Positions 1-13,527 of a stretch of 64,000 nt of DNA are shown piece after piece. The translations under genes and the position numbers were made by a program. The notes below the pieces were generated by a model that had not been told where the DNA came from, ran no database searches, and was given only the letters and a program-made list of their open reading frames with translations. Position 1 is the stretch's first letter. The number at the start of each line of letters is the position of its first letter. Origin of the DNA: Vigna angularis (Eukaryota > Streptophyta > Magnoliopsida > Fabales > Fabaceae); contig NC_068976.1 in the NCBI RefSeq assembly GCF_016808095.1, forward strand, positions 28,938,871 through 29,002,870. Direction: 5' to 3'.

Positions 1-2567
1 GAATGTTTTACTTGTGGAGAGTGATCGATCTGTGGAATGTTGCGGATTTAGCATGTGTTTGTTTGCTCGTTTAATTGGTGATGGATATTGATTGAGTGCA
101 GATTCGATAATGGTAAACTTATGACCAATCTTGAAGATAATGTTTGCTCGTTATTTAGTATAGTTATCACATTATTGCTGATAAAATCAGCTGTTCATGA
201 AGATTACTATTCTGCTTACCTTATGGTAATTTTTTGAAGATATACATGAGAATTTTTATTTTGGCACTGATAATTCAATGTTCAATTCGTTAATGTAGCA
301 GATCACAGAAAGATGTCTTAACCATATCCTTCAATTAGAACATCTAGAAGATTTGGTTCTTGAGCATTGTCTCGGCATTGAGGATCACGGCCTTGCAACC
401 CTCCAAGCAAACTGCAAGTCATTGAAGGTATTCCTTTTGGTTTTCCATTTCCTTCTCGGACCCATTGGACCCAAGCAAACTTTTATTTGACTATTTTATG
501 CCTGTTCTTCATCTTTTTAATAGAGAAAAGTAATATTGTGGCCAAGCAATGGAGACTGACTGAAATGCTTGTGATTTTCAACGTATAAGAAATTGTACTT
601 ATTTTTTCTATATGATATTCATTCAAACATCTAGCAAGTGAGTCATCTGGATTCTGTAAGTTGTTTATGGAACTAGTTTAAGTATGCTCTACGGAAAGGA
701 GAGGGATGAATTAACTTTACCAGTTTGATAACACTCATGCTCTCTCTTTTATTGACAGATGCTTAACTTGTCAAAATGTCAAAACATTGGTCATATTGGC
801 ATAGCTTCTCTTACAAATGGTGCACAGAACTTGGAAAAGCTTATCCTATCCTCCAGCCTGGTTGTAAGTTTTGAATCTGGCTAATCATTTATGTGTTAAT
901 CATTTTATGGACTGTGCCTTGTTCTGCAGCCACTAATTTTATGTACTCAGGTTACTACTGATCTAGCAAAATGTCTGCAAAGTTTTCCAAGACTGCAATT
1001 GGTGAAACTCGATGGTTGTTTGGGTGTAGAGTCAGGATTAAAAGCCATCGGTTATTCATGCAACTCACTCAAAGAACTGAACTTAAGTAAATGTGTTGGA
1101 GTAACCGATGAGAATGTCTCCTTCCTTGTGAAAACAAACAAAAACCTAGAGAAGTTAGACATAACCTGCTGTCGTACACTAACACCTGAATTCATACCCA
1201 ACCTAACAAATTCATGTTTACGGCTTACATCCCTTAGAATGGAATCTTGTAGCTTGATCAGTAGAGAAGGCTTCTTGTTTATTGGACAGTGTCAACTGTT
1301 GGAAGAATTAGATGTCACAGATACTGAAATAGATGACATAGGTTGAATTTCTTACCAGAGATTTACATTATAAAATGTTGTTTACCTTCAGTGCATGATT
1401 TATTCATCTTGATTTGTGTAGGGCTTTGTTCGATCTCAAGATGTACCAAACTTTCTAGTCTGAAGTTGGGCATATGTTTGATGATAACTGATAAAGGACT
1501 AAAGCATATTGCTAACAGTTGCTCAGAGCTCAAAAATCTTGATCTTTACAGGTTCTTGTATCTCAACTTTGTTAAATTTAAATCCAACTTAAACATTATT
1601 GGGAGGAAATTTGCAGCCTATTACCTCATTTTTTAAGTGAGACGAGTGAAAAAGCTTCATGAAAGTTCATTATAAAGCATATGTAAATGGCAAAAGATAT
1701 AGTTTTGATTGCATATAGACATTAGACAACTCTGATCTCACCTAAAGATTGTGATTCTTGATAAAATGGTTATGATTTGCTAACATCTTCCTTTGTTTTT
1801 CTTTAAAGTTTGCTCTGTTTTGTTTCACAGGAGCTCAAGAATAACTGATGAGGGAATTATTGCAATTTCCCTTGGCTGTCCTTCACTTACGGTTGTTAAC
1901 ATTGCTTACAACAGCAACATCACAGATTCTTCACTGGCATTTCTTTCAAAATGCCAGAAACTAAGAACTCTAGAAGTCCGAGGGTGCCCTCATATTTCAC
2001 CACAGGGTCTCTCAAATATTGTTGCCGGTTGTAAGAATCTTGAGACTCTGGACCTGAAGAAGTGCCGCAAAATTAATGATGCTGGAATGATTCAGTTGGC
2101 TCAACATTCTCAAAGCTTAAAACAAGTAGGTTCCTATTCCCTGTCCAATACATTTGGAGATTCTTTTGCATGCTAGCGTTTATGAAGTTATTATCATCAG
2201 TACCTGATGTTATATGGTCTCAAATCCCCCAGTGTGTATTTAAGAACTAACTAGCATTGATTTATTTGAATTGCAGATAAAGCTGTCATATTGCTCAGTG
2301 ACCGATGTGGGGCTCATTGCACTTGCTAGCATAAGCTGCCTGCAGTATATATCCATTTTTCACGTGGAGGGTTTAACTTCAAATGGCCTAGTAGCTTTCC
2401 TTTTGGCTTGTCAAAGTTTAACAAAAGCGAAGTTTCACGCATGCTTTGAGTCTTTAATTCCTCAACAAATTCTAAAATACATGGAAGCTCGTGGATGTGT
2501 GCTTGTTTGGAGGGAAAAAACGTTTGAATCCTCTTGGTACCTTTTGGACATTTCAGCCCTTTATTGA
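1..2567 (+). CDS. F-box/LRR-repeat protein 3-like (partial, 5' end outside window)
   Basis: Exons read from splice sites and continuous frame: 299-427, 759-863, 951-1341, 1422-1551, 1831-2125 and 2277-2567 (stop TGA 2565-2567). Positions 1-298 look like intron. The protein is a series of cysteine-containing leucine-rich repeats, with recurring patterns such as LEDLVLEHCLGIEDHGL, LRMESCSLISREGF and SLKLGICLMITDKGL. This is the layout of plant FBL3-type F-box proteins, which form SCF ubiquitin ligases: the F-box binds SKP1/ASK and the LRR solenoid chooses the target. The F-box itself is not visible because upstream exons are missing from the window. All junctions have GT/AG and keep frame. The last 18 codons after ARGCVLVWREK look unlike the usual family tail (see findings). 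The target protein cannot be told from sequence. The family call is firm; orthology to FBL3 is inferred from repeat-by-repeat resemblance. Confidence 0.88.
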
Positions 2568-4768
2568 ATCATCTGTGATATAGACGAATCCTTGAATTTG
2601 GTGTTCAATTAAAACCACAAGAAGTTTTGCATAGTGTGGACAAGATGATATCTCAACACATGAGATACAATTTTTGATTAACCGGGACAAAAGTAGAGAT
2701 GATGATGATGATGCCTGAAACTAGAAAATTTGAAACAGTTTATTTGAATTATAAAACGACAATACAAGATATTCTTAAATATGAACATTCTTTTATGTAA
2801 ATATTCAGCATGTCTTACTGGAAGCTGTGCACATCTGTGACAGGTGGGACTAGGTTCAAAAGGATGGAAGCTACACGCTTGAAGGAGTTTGTAAGCTCTG
2901 TAAGTATGCAAAGTTTTAGTTTTCTCCAATTAATTGGCTTTTGTATGTTTAATTTTGACTGGTGCATTTTCTTCAGGTAGTGAATGTCTTTGAACTAATT
3001 ATATTGGCAACAAAAATGTTATGCCAAATCTTTGGAAATTAGCAGTAATGTTACAAAGACAAACGAAGTTGCTGCTGCTGGGCTTATCTTGTGTCAACAC
3101 AGGAGGAAGCGATGAAGAAATTTCCCAAGCACATTAGGCTCAGTCAAAGATTTCCATTGTTGGCTTTTCAAAATCATAAATGGTCATAATGGATATGATG
3201 TGCGCCATTTGTTACAAGTTACAGTATTTTGACGGGTTCAATAGTTTCCCTCGGTCAAAAGTCATTGCTGAGTGTTACATAAAAGCTAAGTGAAAGCAAA
3301 ACATTGTTTTCAAGTGTATTAAGACGATGTTGTTTTCACACGAATGTGGAGGGGCCAGGAAATTGATTGTCTGAAATAAGTACAGTATGGACTCACTTTT
3401 CGTTGGAAGTAAAAGCTTTTTGAAAAGCGCGTTTAAATATTATGATAATGGTGGTGCTAATGCACCAGCCTTGATACGCATCTGCATTCAAATTAGCATT
3501 GCGGATCATATGAAAACTACTGACAAAATCATTCTATATATTGTTTTTCCGCAGCTCAACTATGACCATGGACGAAATTCTTAAAGTACTACATCTTGTT
3601 ATTTAATCGACCCAAATATTTAATATTTCGAAAACAACAAAATATTAAAAAAAATTCTCATCTAAATAAAAAAAGAATGATTTTTTCCCATTAGGTTTTG
3701 TTGTTCACAACTTGAAAGTCAGAATAAGTGAAATATGGTGAAGTGTGAACATGTGACTGTTAGTATTTGACTTATTCTCTCTTCACATTGCAAAACGACA
3801 ATTAATGAAAGAGCAGAAACGGTCAAAGAAAAAAATCTAGAAGGGGCACTATTGGATAGTGTTTTCCCTTCTGCAATTGATTATTGCCTTTACTTAACTA
3901 CAATGCTTTTCGAGTTTAACTTTGGTTTCTCACTTTTAAGGTTGGTTATTCTTATTATGTTTGGTTCGGGTTTAAAACTAAACCAATAACAGTGAAGCAT
4001 AATGAACAGGATTGAGTCTGAATTATTTAGTGGATCCATCTGGTTTGACGAGGCATTAGTGACAGGTTTTAAATAAATAGACCTTGAAAACGTCATTTAA
4101 CTGCTTAAATTTAAAACTCTTGTAATCAAGCAAGAGTCAATAAAGGTTGCATGGGAGTGGTTTGGTTTTGCTTTCTTTTATTAACTTTTTATCTTCCAAT
4201 ACGAACAATGACCTTGATTAAGGATGCAATTCCAAATGCCGACACCTTTTTAGGATTAGATTCTAACCAAATGTTAATCCACAGTTCACTGCTTTCTAGA
4301 TACTATTAAAGTGGCAACTTGGCACAGAACAAAGCAAACCAAGGCTATATTAGATGGGCGTTTACTTGGGAAAACCGCAAGTCAAAAAATAATATTAGTT
4401 TACACAAATATTGGTACTTGTCTCACTAAATTGGACAAAATAAAAGTTTTTTTTATAAGGCTCTGATTGAACAACCATTTCAATGTAAAATTTGTGAGGT
4501 TATTGAGTTGACTTCATTTTCTTCGGTCGTGGCCAGACAACAATGGTAGAAAAAAACTCACCAGTTTGGACATGATGGATACCTTTTTCTGGACATGTTT
4601 TTATCATAAGTATGTGTCCTGACAAAATTAACCTTGAACTACAACATCAAATATGTGAGTTATCAACCTCAATGGATGTCATCAATTTACACATATTTCA
4701 TGCATTTTCTAGTTTAATAGGATTATCAGATAAATTTTCCAAATTTTAAATTTTAAAATATCTCATCA
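2568..4768. other. Intergenic, includes likely 3' UTR of the F-box gene
   Basis: No gene can be supported. The first few hundred bases are probably 3' untranslated sequence of the F-box/LRR gene. Open frames here (for example 3387-3584 + and 3890-4096 -) are short, lack splice context and resemble no family I know. Confidence 0.5.
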
Positions 4769-5440
4769 TCTATACTATTATATAAAAATATTCTCTCTTT
4801 GGTGTACATATTTAATTTCAAATTTTACTTTCTAAGTATTTTTTAAATCAAAATAATTAATTTATCAATTTTACCCTTTAAGTGATTTTTTAAAAATTGA
4901 TCAATTTTTTCAATTTGATTGTTTTTTTCTAAAATTTAACTATTCTTTTAAACTAAAATAATTACTATAATAAAGCAATTATCTAAAAGAACAAATATGA
5001 CCTACAATAACATTGTAAAAATTATTTAAATTTATTTTTTATTATCTTAAAAAAAGTAAATGCATGTCGCGTGAGTTTTCTTTAGTTATTTATAATGAGT
5101 TTTGAAAATTATCTGTAATGTAGCAAGATGCAACAAAATAATTGATTACTCAATAAAAAATTTACTTTTGTTGAATTATTTTATGTTGATTAAAAATACT
5201 CTCCTTCTACTTCTTACTTCTTCTCTACTGACATGTGACTTTCAAAGTGTTTATCTTATTTTATACTATTTGTGTTTATTTTATATGAAACTATAAGAAA
5301 ATACTATAAGGGTTGAAGAGTATTTTCATAACTCTTTTCGTTGTTAATAAGTTGATTATGAATTAAATAATTCTTATGAGCTAATTGTTCTTAATGTTAT
5401 AAAAGTTATTCTGTTGCATGCTTTTTATAGAACTAGTTTT
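4769..5440. repeat. AT-rich copy of a dispersed repeat
   Basis: Begins with TCTATACTATTATATAAA, followed by a GGTGTACA-type word and a run of AT-rich sequence. A reverse-complement version of the same order (ACACCAAAAG, then TTTAAAATAATTA-like words) recurs near 7740, 7865, 8160 and 12440. The start resembles plant Helitron 5' ends, but no 3' end can be assigned. No coding sequence seen. Confidence 0.35.
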
Positions 5441-7330
5441 AATTCATTCTTCTACGGTTCGGTGAGGGATGAAACTTTTGTAGGATTGACGTGTGTGATA
5501 AGACATCGCTTTAGCCTGATATGATTGGTACAACGTATATTTCAACACACAAGTGTTTTATATTGGTTCATCAAACAAAGTTACGTCCAGTTCTCCTCTA
5601 CGATAACTTAGAGGGTTTCATTAAATATTCAACAAAGTACATTTGAGTATTCTAATCACTCCTAGTATCCCTAGACACTAATGATATCAACTTGATACAT
5701 CGTCTAGTTGAGTTCACCCACTCTTGGTTGTGCAGTATTCTTCATCATTCTTGGTATCCCTAGTCAACGAATAACACTTGTTATCCTGACTATTTGAGTT
5801 TCACTCACTCCTGGTTTCTACTAGACAATCCTGGTATCAACCTAATACACTACCTAACAATCCTTAACTCTCCTGAGTTAATCAACAAGTGTTTTAATTC
5901 TCTTCAGAATATGCAATCAAACTGAAATTTTACAAGTCTTTAGACGATTACTTTCATAGAGAGGATATATGTTCAATACAATATTGTCTACAGACTCGAT
6001 AAGTGTTTTTCTCTCTTTTCTATCTACTTAAAAATGGTAAGCTAATATTACAATGAAGCTTGAGAGTATTTCTTAGTGTTTCTCTCCATTTCCCTCTTTC
6101 CTTTTTCTCTCCTTACAAAATTAAGCTTATAACATTGAAGTTTAAGAGTGTTTCCTTTTCTTGAGCTCTTCTCTTTTTCTCTCTACTCTTATGTAGAATG
6201 ATTTGACTCTAGTAGCTTAGAGAGACTTCCTGGCTCTTCCTCGATGATGATTTTTCTTTACACTCTATGGCTTTTCATCATCATCATTTCTTCTTTTCCG
6301 ATCTTCTATGATATAGCCGTTAGACGATGCTTGTCTTAAGATTTAGTGACAATATGACCGTTGGATGAAGCTTGTCCTTGAGATTTGACTTTTCGTAGCT
6401 TTTATTGTAGATGGCAATCATAAGTTGATGTCTTTTTGTCAGTGCACACTTGCTTTTCATAACTTTATCAAAAGCATATTGGACTATTCATTATGGCACT
6501 ACTTTTGATAAATAAAATATTCTACTAATATCTTCTTCTTCTTTATAAAGTTCATTTCTGACCTACAAACGAATGCTTGTAGTAGATAACCTGTTAATAT
6601 CTTCTTCTTTATAACGTTCATTTCTGACCTACAAATGAATGCTTGTGGTAGATAACCTGCATAGTGTAGAATAAATGTTTGCATAGTAGATATGTCCTTT
6701 TTCTTATTTACCTTGTTTCTTTTAAACGTTGATCATTTAATGATGTTTAATGTTTGTTTAGAATAGTCAAGGTTTTATGTTTTCTACTGTTTGGTTAGGA
6801 TTTGACTATTTGAGTTTTCTAATAAGAATATTAGATGTTTCACAATAGTTTTATCATTGGCTGAAAGTGTGTTTAGCATGTGGTATCGTTTAGCTTGTAA
6901 GAGGTTTTTTTTAGCTAATGTTTGTTTGGTAGATACTCGTTATTTTTAAGATTGTGTTTAGTGAAATGTCTTTTATTATGTGTTTTGAAGCAAGTTTTGT
7001 TCTTTTGTCTAGCTTGGTTAAACCATATAGGTTTTTGTAATCGACATGTTTAGCACAATGTTTTTCATTACATCATTTGAGACCTTATAGTCATGCCTTA
7101 ATCGTTTGACACTTCTATCAAGCTGTGACATATTGAAAGAGTATTATCGTCTAATCCAACGTAAACGTTTTAAGATTCTACTTTCTTTAGTAAAGGCGTT
7201 TAACGAGTTGGTCTTACCAGTTAGAGATTGGTCTCAGGATCTATTATTTGGGTATCAGTTCCAAAGTGTAGATTAGTTGATCTTTCTAATTAGTGTGAGT
7301 GATTGATTATAAGATGTAGTTATTGGTTTT
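5441..7330. other. Unclassified repeat-like stretch without genes
   Basis: Somewhat less AT-rich than its flanks, with recurring words such as CTTGGTATCCCTAG and CCTGGTATCAAC between 5650 and 5850. This suggests a decayed retroelement, but I see neither termini nor coding domains. Confidence 0.3.
6527..6659. repeat. Direct duplication, two units of about 65-68 bp
   Basis: The unit starting AATATCTTCTTCTT and carrying TTCATTTCTGACCTAC, then GAATGCTTGT and GTAGATAACCTG occurs at 6527-6594 and again at 6595-6659, with a few substitutions and a 3-bp length change in the CTT run. Confidence 0.85.
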
Positions 7331-7465
7331 GTTAATTAATCTAATTTATTGACCAAAATGATACCTACCATATTATTATTTTCCAAGTTACAATGAAAAA
7401 TAAATCATATTACCATAAAAGAGAACTAATAATAAAAATTAAAAAATCATTATGCTTGAAATATA

Positions 7466-7518
<53 letters not shown>

Positions 7519-8727
7519 GGAGAAATACATGCATCCGTGTCTTATTTTTAATGGTAAAATAAATAATGATTTAAAAGGATAAAATGATAAAATATATTTT
7601 TTAATTTATAAAATAATTAAACTTAAATTAATGGTTATTTGAAAGATAAAGATGGAAATATAATTATTTTAGTTTAAAGTAATGATAACTTAAGGGTGAA
7701 ATTGGAAAAAGAATGTGTAGACAAAAAATAATTCTCGTTATATATTACTATTTATTTTTAGAGGGTAAAATTAGAAATATAATTATTTTAGTTTAAAATA
7801 ACGCTTACTTCATGATAAATTGGAAAAAACATTATACACGAAAAAAAAATCATCTTTATATATACTAGCGTTCACATTTTTTTTATTATTATTATTATCA
7901 TAAAATAAAAATATTTTTTTGTAACTTTATTGTAAGTAGTTTTTATTTATTTTTTCATAAAATGGTAAGGCTACTTATTTTTTCATAAAATGTTAAGTTT
8001 AAAAAAGATGTTCAAATCGAAAAAAAAAATTAAAGAAACGGTCACTTAAAAAGAAAAATATATAAAATAATTATTTTAATTAAAAATATTATTTAAAGGA
8101 TAAAGTTGGATGATAAATGTAAACACCAAAAGAAGGAATCCCTTTATAATACCAATAGGTTTTGAAAAAGATCAAAATTACAAATCAATATTTACTTAAA
8201 TAAAACCATATGTGTGAGCATTATTCATTCCTTGCCTTCACTACTTTCCTATTTTAACATTTATGTCAAAATAATTTCAGCCTCATAAACAAAAAGAGAT
8301 AAGACTAAGAATGATAAATGAATTTGTCCAGTAAGTATTATATATTCTCGTTTTAACTTTTACCAGTAATCTCACATTAATTATCTAGGTATATGAGTAA
8401 TATTTGATTTTTTAAATTGAATATGAAGTCGATTATATGTACATATCTATTAAGGTGATTTTTATATCTGTTTTATATTTTTTTTTATTTTATATTTTTT
8501 TTATTTTAAATTACTAAAACACCTTTAATTTATTAAATAATCTAACAAACTTATGTTAATTTTTTTTAATCTTTGTTTTATTACTTATTTCTAATACATA
8601 TTTAATATTTTTACTCTTCTTTATAATTATTTGATATTTATCTAACTATTACTTGATATTTTATATTTATACATTTATAGTTTCTTTTTTGATATTTTAT
8701 ATTGAAAAAAATAATATATATTCTTTA
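7331..8727. repeat. AT-rich stretch with repeated ~100-bp motif
   Basis: Contains at least three reverse-oriented copies of the repeat seen at 4769: blocks ending near 7745, 7865 and 8160 share TAATTATTTTAGTTTAAA-like and GTGTAnACnnAAAA words. No coding potential seen. Confidence 0.4.
7473..7514. repeat. (TA)n microsatellite
   Basis: About 21 uninterrupted TA dinucleotides. Confidence 0.95.
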
Positions 8728-11029
8728 TGTAACATCTCAAAAATATCGTATTTTACTATATGGAAGAGTCATCACAATTTTAATATTAACAAGAATAATT
8801 AACCTGAAGATAAAACATAAAGTTATTTAGAGTCATCTCAAAATAACTATAAAGATAAATTTTATATACAATATTAGCTTAAGAGCCTAAAACTATCTAC
8901 AAGAACTAAACAAAGCAACATAAGCATCCGCAACATCTCCTTCCAAAGTCTGCTCCAAAGAGACCTCATCTCTCTCTGCTCACACCTACCGGATGATCAT
9001 AGCGAAGAGAGGAAACAAAGAAAAACATACATCATAAACACATATAAAATGGTAAGCTAGATTACAAACAAATAAAGATATATTAATACATGTTAAACAT
9101 TCATCTAAGATACACACAACACATCAACCTAAACTACACTTTATGTATGACCATCCTTTGACTTGACCATCCGGATCAATATGAATATTGAGCTATGACA
9201 ATTCATGCACTTGTTGTGGTAAAATAGTTGGCCTACCCCAAGCTATCACACACAAGGTTAGTCCGTTATCACTCGTCTTAGGCCAAGGTAAAGCTCCTAG
9301 ACTAGAACCTCCTACTATTCTCACGACATGTCTCATTCTTCTCTACTTGAGAATGGGTGACCATTAGAATGTCATGATGAACTCCAAGACTGAGCTTCCC
9401 ATATTCATACTTACAACACTTGAAACCACCACTAAGAAATTCCTCCTTGGAATTCTCTTCCATACCATTTGAAACCATAATTAAACCTGTAGAATTTCAC
9501 ATTGAATCACAACACATAACATTGATAAATATATAATCTTATAAATACTTATACATCATTCACAATGAATCAAAACATAACTCAAAGTTATCAGGAAACA
9601 AGTATAAAGAGAACAAAACAGATCCTAGACTAGTCGCTCAGCGACCAAGCTCGCTAGGCGACCATAGAGACAGTGAGTCAAGCTCCCTCGCCTCTCACTC
9701 AACGACTACTTTCGTTGTGCGAATACAAAGACAGTGGTACAAACCCCTTCACCTCTCGCTCAGCAGCCCAACTCGCTCAACGAGTCAGCATAATTCTACA
9801 ACACCAAAACTGTAGAATTTGTACCATGCACCACCCTTTACCTATTAGATACATTTTTCCCAACTTCTAACAATCCTAAATTGTATTCTAAACTTAAATT
9901 GACTTATCCAAACTTATCTAAACCGTCCTAAACTCATTTTAAACAAATTGCTACAAGATTTCAACCTAAAATTAACAAAACTTCACTTTACATACCTAAC
10001 TTGAATTCTACAACTTATAACTCATTTTTGAACCATTTAGTAACTTTAACAAGTCACAAATGATTTACCCATACCTTCTAAATTGAATCTTTATACACAG
10101 AACCATAAACTCAAGATCTCACCATGCAAAACCTCCAATTTAGCCAAAAACAACTAACTTATCCTAAAATCAACACTAACACTCACATATTCCACACCAG
10201 ATTTCTTGCACTTTAATCATGTTTACAAGTCTAAAATGACTTCAAATCAACACTCAACCAGTTACTTCACCACTTTAACATTCAGTTTCATTATCCCCCC
10301 TTAACACCTTCATTTTGACCTTAAAAACCTAAACAAAAGTACTCTTCTATAAACTCATTACTTTACATTCATTTTTTATCATTCAAAATCACTTCATTTC
10401 ACAAAATCAATTCAGTTTCACAGATCAAAATCATCCAATTACATCATCTTAACAAAACATAGTCAAATTCTCAATTTCCTAAAATCTTCATACATCCAAA
10501 CATATACATTACCAAAACTTTAATAACAACACATAGAAATGCACATTCTTCCAACATAATTACAATTTAAAACAAAGGTTCTAACTTCCCTTACCTTAGA
10601 AAACTACTACCACTCTAGAAATTCCAAAGATCGTTGCTTCCACCGCAAAAAGCCTACAAATCATTGATTGGTGATTTGAGACAAACCTTAGAACCTCAAT
10701 TGTGCCAAGAATTGAAGACGGGAAGTTCTTGACATATGCAAACAGATTCTCTTTGCATGATCAAGGATCAAGAAAAATACCAAGAAACTAAACAACAAAT
10801 TGATCGGTTAGATAAGTAGTCATCGTCGCAAGGATCGCCTAGACACCTCCTAATCATCAAATAGATAACTTTGGAGTAAGAAATTTTAGAGAGATGGACG
10901 GTGTTTTAGGTAATGATACGATTTTATAAAATTCTATTTATATTATGAAATTATTTTATAATAAAATACTCGGTCTCATTATTTTAATATACCTACCAAC
11001 TCTAATATTTTATTTTCTAGGTTCTTACA
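8728..11029. mobile_element. Solo LTR, Ty3/gypsy family with TGTAACATC ends
   Basis: Starts TGTAACATCTC and ends GGTTCTTACA, 2302 bp, about the length of the LTRs of the coding element at 17263. It shares their landmark order: GATGATCAT at 8992, a GGTAAGCTA word near 9052, and a CTCTACTTGAGAATG block near 9340 preceded by CCTCCTACTATTCTCAC. No internal gag-pol and no second LTR lie nearby, so this is a solo LTR. It holds a short GC-rich array of CGCTCAGCGA/CTCGCTAGGCGA words at 9635-9790. I see no clear target-site duplication. Confidence 0.75.
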
Positions 11030-12540
11030 TTGAGACAATAAATACTTGATAATATTGTGTGTTTCATTGTTGTGTTTTTATTTTTTAGTTAATATTTAGA
11101 ACAATAAAAGGGTGAGTATGAGAATACCCATTCCTTTATGAGACAAAAATATTTAATGAATGTTGTATATTGAAAGGACATGAGAATGAGATTAATCAAT
11201 CAAACTCACCCCTTCTCATCCTGATGTTATCCCTAGTTAGGAGGTTTTCCATCAAGAAAGGAAAAACTTGTGTTTCATGAAGACTATCTGCCTCGATTTA
11301 ACGATGTTCAATTATGAGAAATAAAGGGAGGAATATAGATTTTAGAATGATAGTAAATTAATTCATAAGTTTGTGCTCCTAGATTTCTTCAGAGGGGAAT
11401 GTTTCACTTTTTAGCAGTTGCTAAGAAATCAAGGTCTCAAGACCTTTGTGAAAATATAAGGAAAGTACTACCTGAATGGTAAGAACTAAAACAACAATTT
11501 ATTAGATATTAAATAATAAAGTTGAATTACATTTTTATTTTTATAATACAAATAAATAAAATAATAAAATAATTCTTTAGAAAACCAATTTTTTATATGA
11601 TAAACAATTTGTATTATTAATAAATATATTTATTTTTTAAAATAATATTATTTTAAGAGAAAAAATGTAAAATATATTCTTTTAAATTTAAATTTATTAA
11701 ATGACAAAGGATGAAATTTAAAATAAAAAAATAGTATAAAAAAACTAATACTTTAAATATAATTTATTTTTTATTAATTTATTAAATGGCGAAATAATTA
11801 AAAATATAAAAAATTAAAATTAATAAAAAAATAGTATAGAAAAAAATTGATAACTTAAATATAAGTTATTCATTAATGTTAAATATATCAAAATATGTTA
11901 GAAAAAACTTTTAATGATGATTAAAATGTATTTAAAAATACACAAGTATTTATTTATTTATTTATTTTAAAAATCAACTAGTTTTTAAAATAAGTTTTAA
12001 GGCTGCATATCATGCATTACATTTATTAACAATACAATTCTAAGTTTAACATAATTGACGTTTTAGATATCCATATGAAGATTTTAAATTGGAGAAACTA
12101 ATAACACTATTTAAGAACTAATGAAAGCATATACACTTTATGTGTGTTCACATTCTTTTATGATAAATAAAAAATAATACAATTATTATTGTTATTATTA
12201 CTATAATCATAAAATCAAATAAAAAGTAAATATAAATAAAAATTTCAATTTTATTTTACATAATTATTTTAATTTAAAAAATGCTTAATTTTTATAAAAA
12301 AAAAGTCAAATAAAAAGTATAAAACTTAAAAAACTATCACTTAAATGATAAAATTGACAAAGTAATTATTTTAATTTAAAACAATTATTTGAAGGATAAT
12401 AATGAAAAAAAAAAGTATACACCAAAAGATATAAGTCAAAGTTTAAGGGAAATGTTTGCTCATCTTGAATGGAGAGCTTAAGAAAATTATGTTTCGTCAT
12501 ATAACCTTGTTATTGACCCACGATGAAACCAATTACTATA
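11030..12540. other. AT-rich intergenic, no gene seen
   Basis: Very AT-rich. A reverse-oriented copy of the 4769 repeat lies at about 12350-12445. No open frame of note. Confidence 0.5.
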
Positions 12541-12684
12541 AAAAAAAAAGACCTTCTAATGTGCCTATTACACTTTGGTTCTCACAAAACCAAAACATAA
12601 AAAATACGGTGGCATTTTTTCAATTTTCATGAACATATAGGTCCCGGTTCTAAAAAATCTAAAGTCATAGTTTACCTTTAACAT

Positions 12685-13420
12685 CGGTTGTTCTCACATC
12701 CGCTGTCATAGGGTCCTGCGATACTGATAAATGAAGACTTTCACTCTGATAAGCTTTTTGTACAGGACTTATGGCCTCGGTTCTCTACAGAACCGCTGTG
12801 ATAGGACATGCGAAATTGAGAATTTAAGACTTTTCAACTGACAAACTTTGTGGATAAGACTTTTGGCCTTGGTTCTCTGCAGAACCGTCGTCATATGGTC
12901 TGCAAAACTAACAATTTAAGACTTTTCAATTGACAAGTTTTCTAGCAGAACTTTTGGCATCAATTCTCTACAAAAATTAGTGCCTTAGGGTTTTGCAAAA
13001 CTGACAATTTAAGACTTTTCAATTGATAAGTTTTCTGGACAATACTTTTGGTTTCGGTTCTCTATAGAACCAGTGTCATAGGGTCCTAGCATTCCCATTG
13101 TTGACTAACTTTTGAACTAATAAGCTTTCTGAAAATGACTTATGACCTCGGTTCTCTACAAAATCCTTGTCATAGGGTCTTGACGTTGCAAGCTGTCTTT
13201 TCAATTAGCAGCCCTATGGAAAACTATATGGTCTCGGTTGTTTTGAAAACTAGTGTCATACAATCTTTATACTTTGATTATACCTCGAACCGAGGCATAA
13301 AATTTGAAACAAATTTCAAAATTTTCACCTGCAAATATTATTATTTATTTTTTCGAAAGGCTTTAGGCAACATTTCTTAGTAGAACCGAGGTCATAGAGC
13401 CTTTATTGCTTTGGTTAATA
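12685..13420. repeat. Tandem array of ~90-bp hairpin-bearing units
   Basis: Units start at the CGGTTCTCTACAGAACC-like word at 12685, 12778, 12872, 12961, 13055, 13149 and 13235, so spacing is 86-94 bp; a final AGAACCGAGGTCATAG word lies at 13382. Each unit holds a GGTTCT/AGAACC stem, a TCATAGGGTC word and a CTTTTCAAnTGAnAAG word. Confidence 0.85.
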
Positions 13421-13509
13421 GAATAACCAATGTAATATGTATTCCTAGGGTTATATTTCGCGAAATAATAAGCCTCCTCTTGCACATTTCTTCTTCGTTT
13501 TCTCCTCGC

Positions 13510-13527
13510 TTCTTCTTCTTCTTCTTC
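13510..13527. repeat. (CTT)n microsatellite
   Basis: About six CTT trinucleotides in a pyrimidine-rich stretch. Confidence 0.85.
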
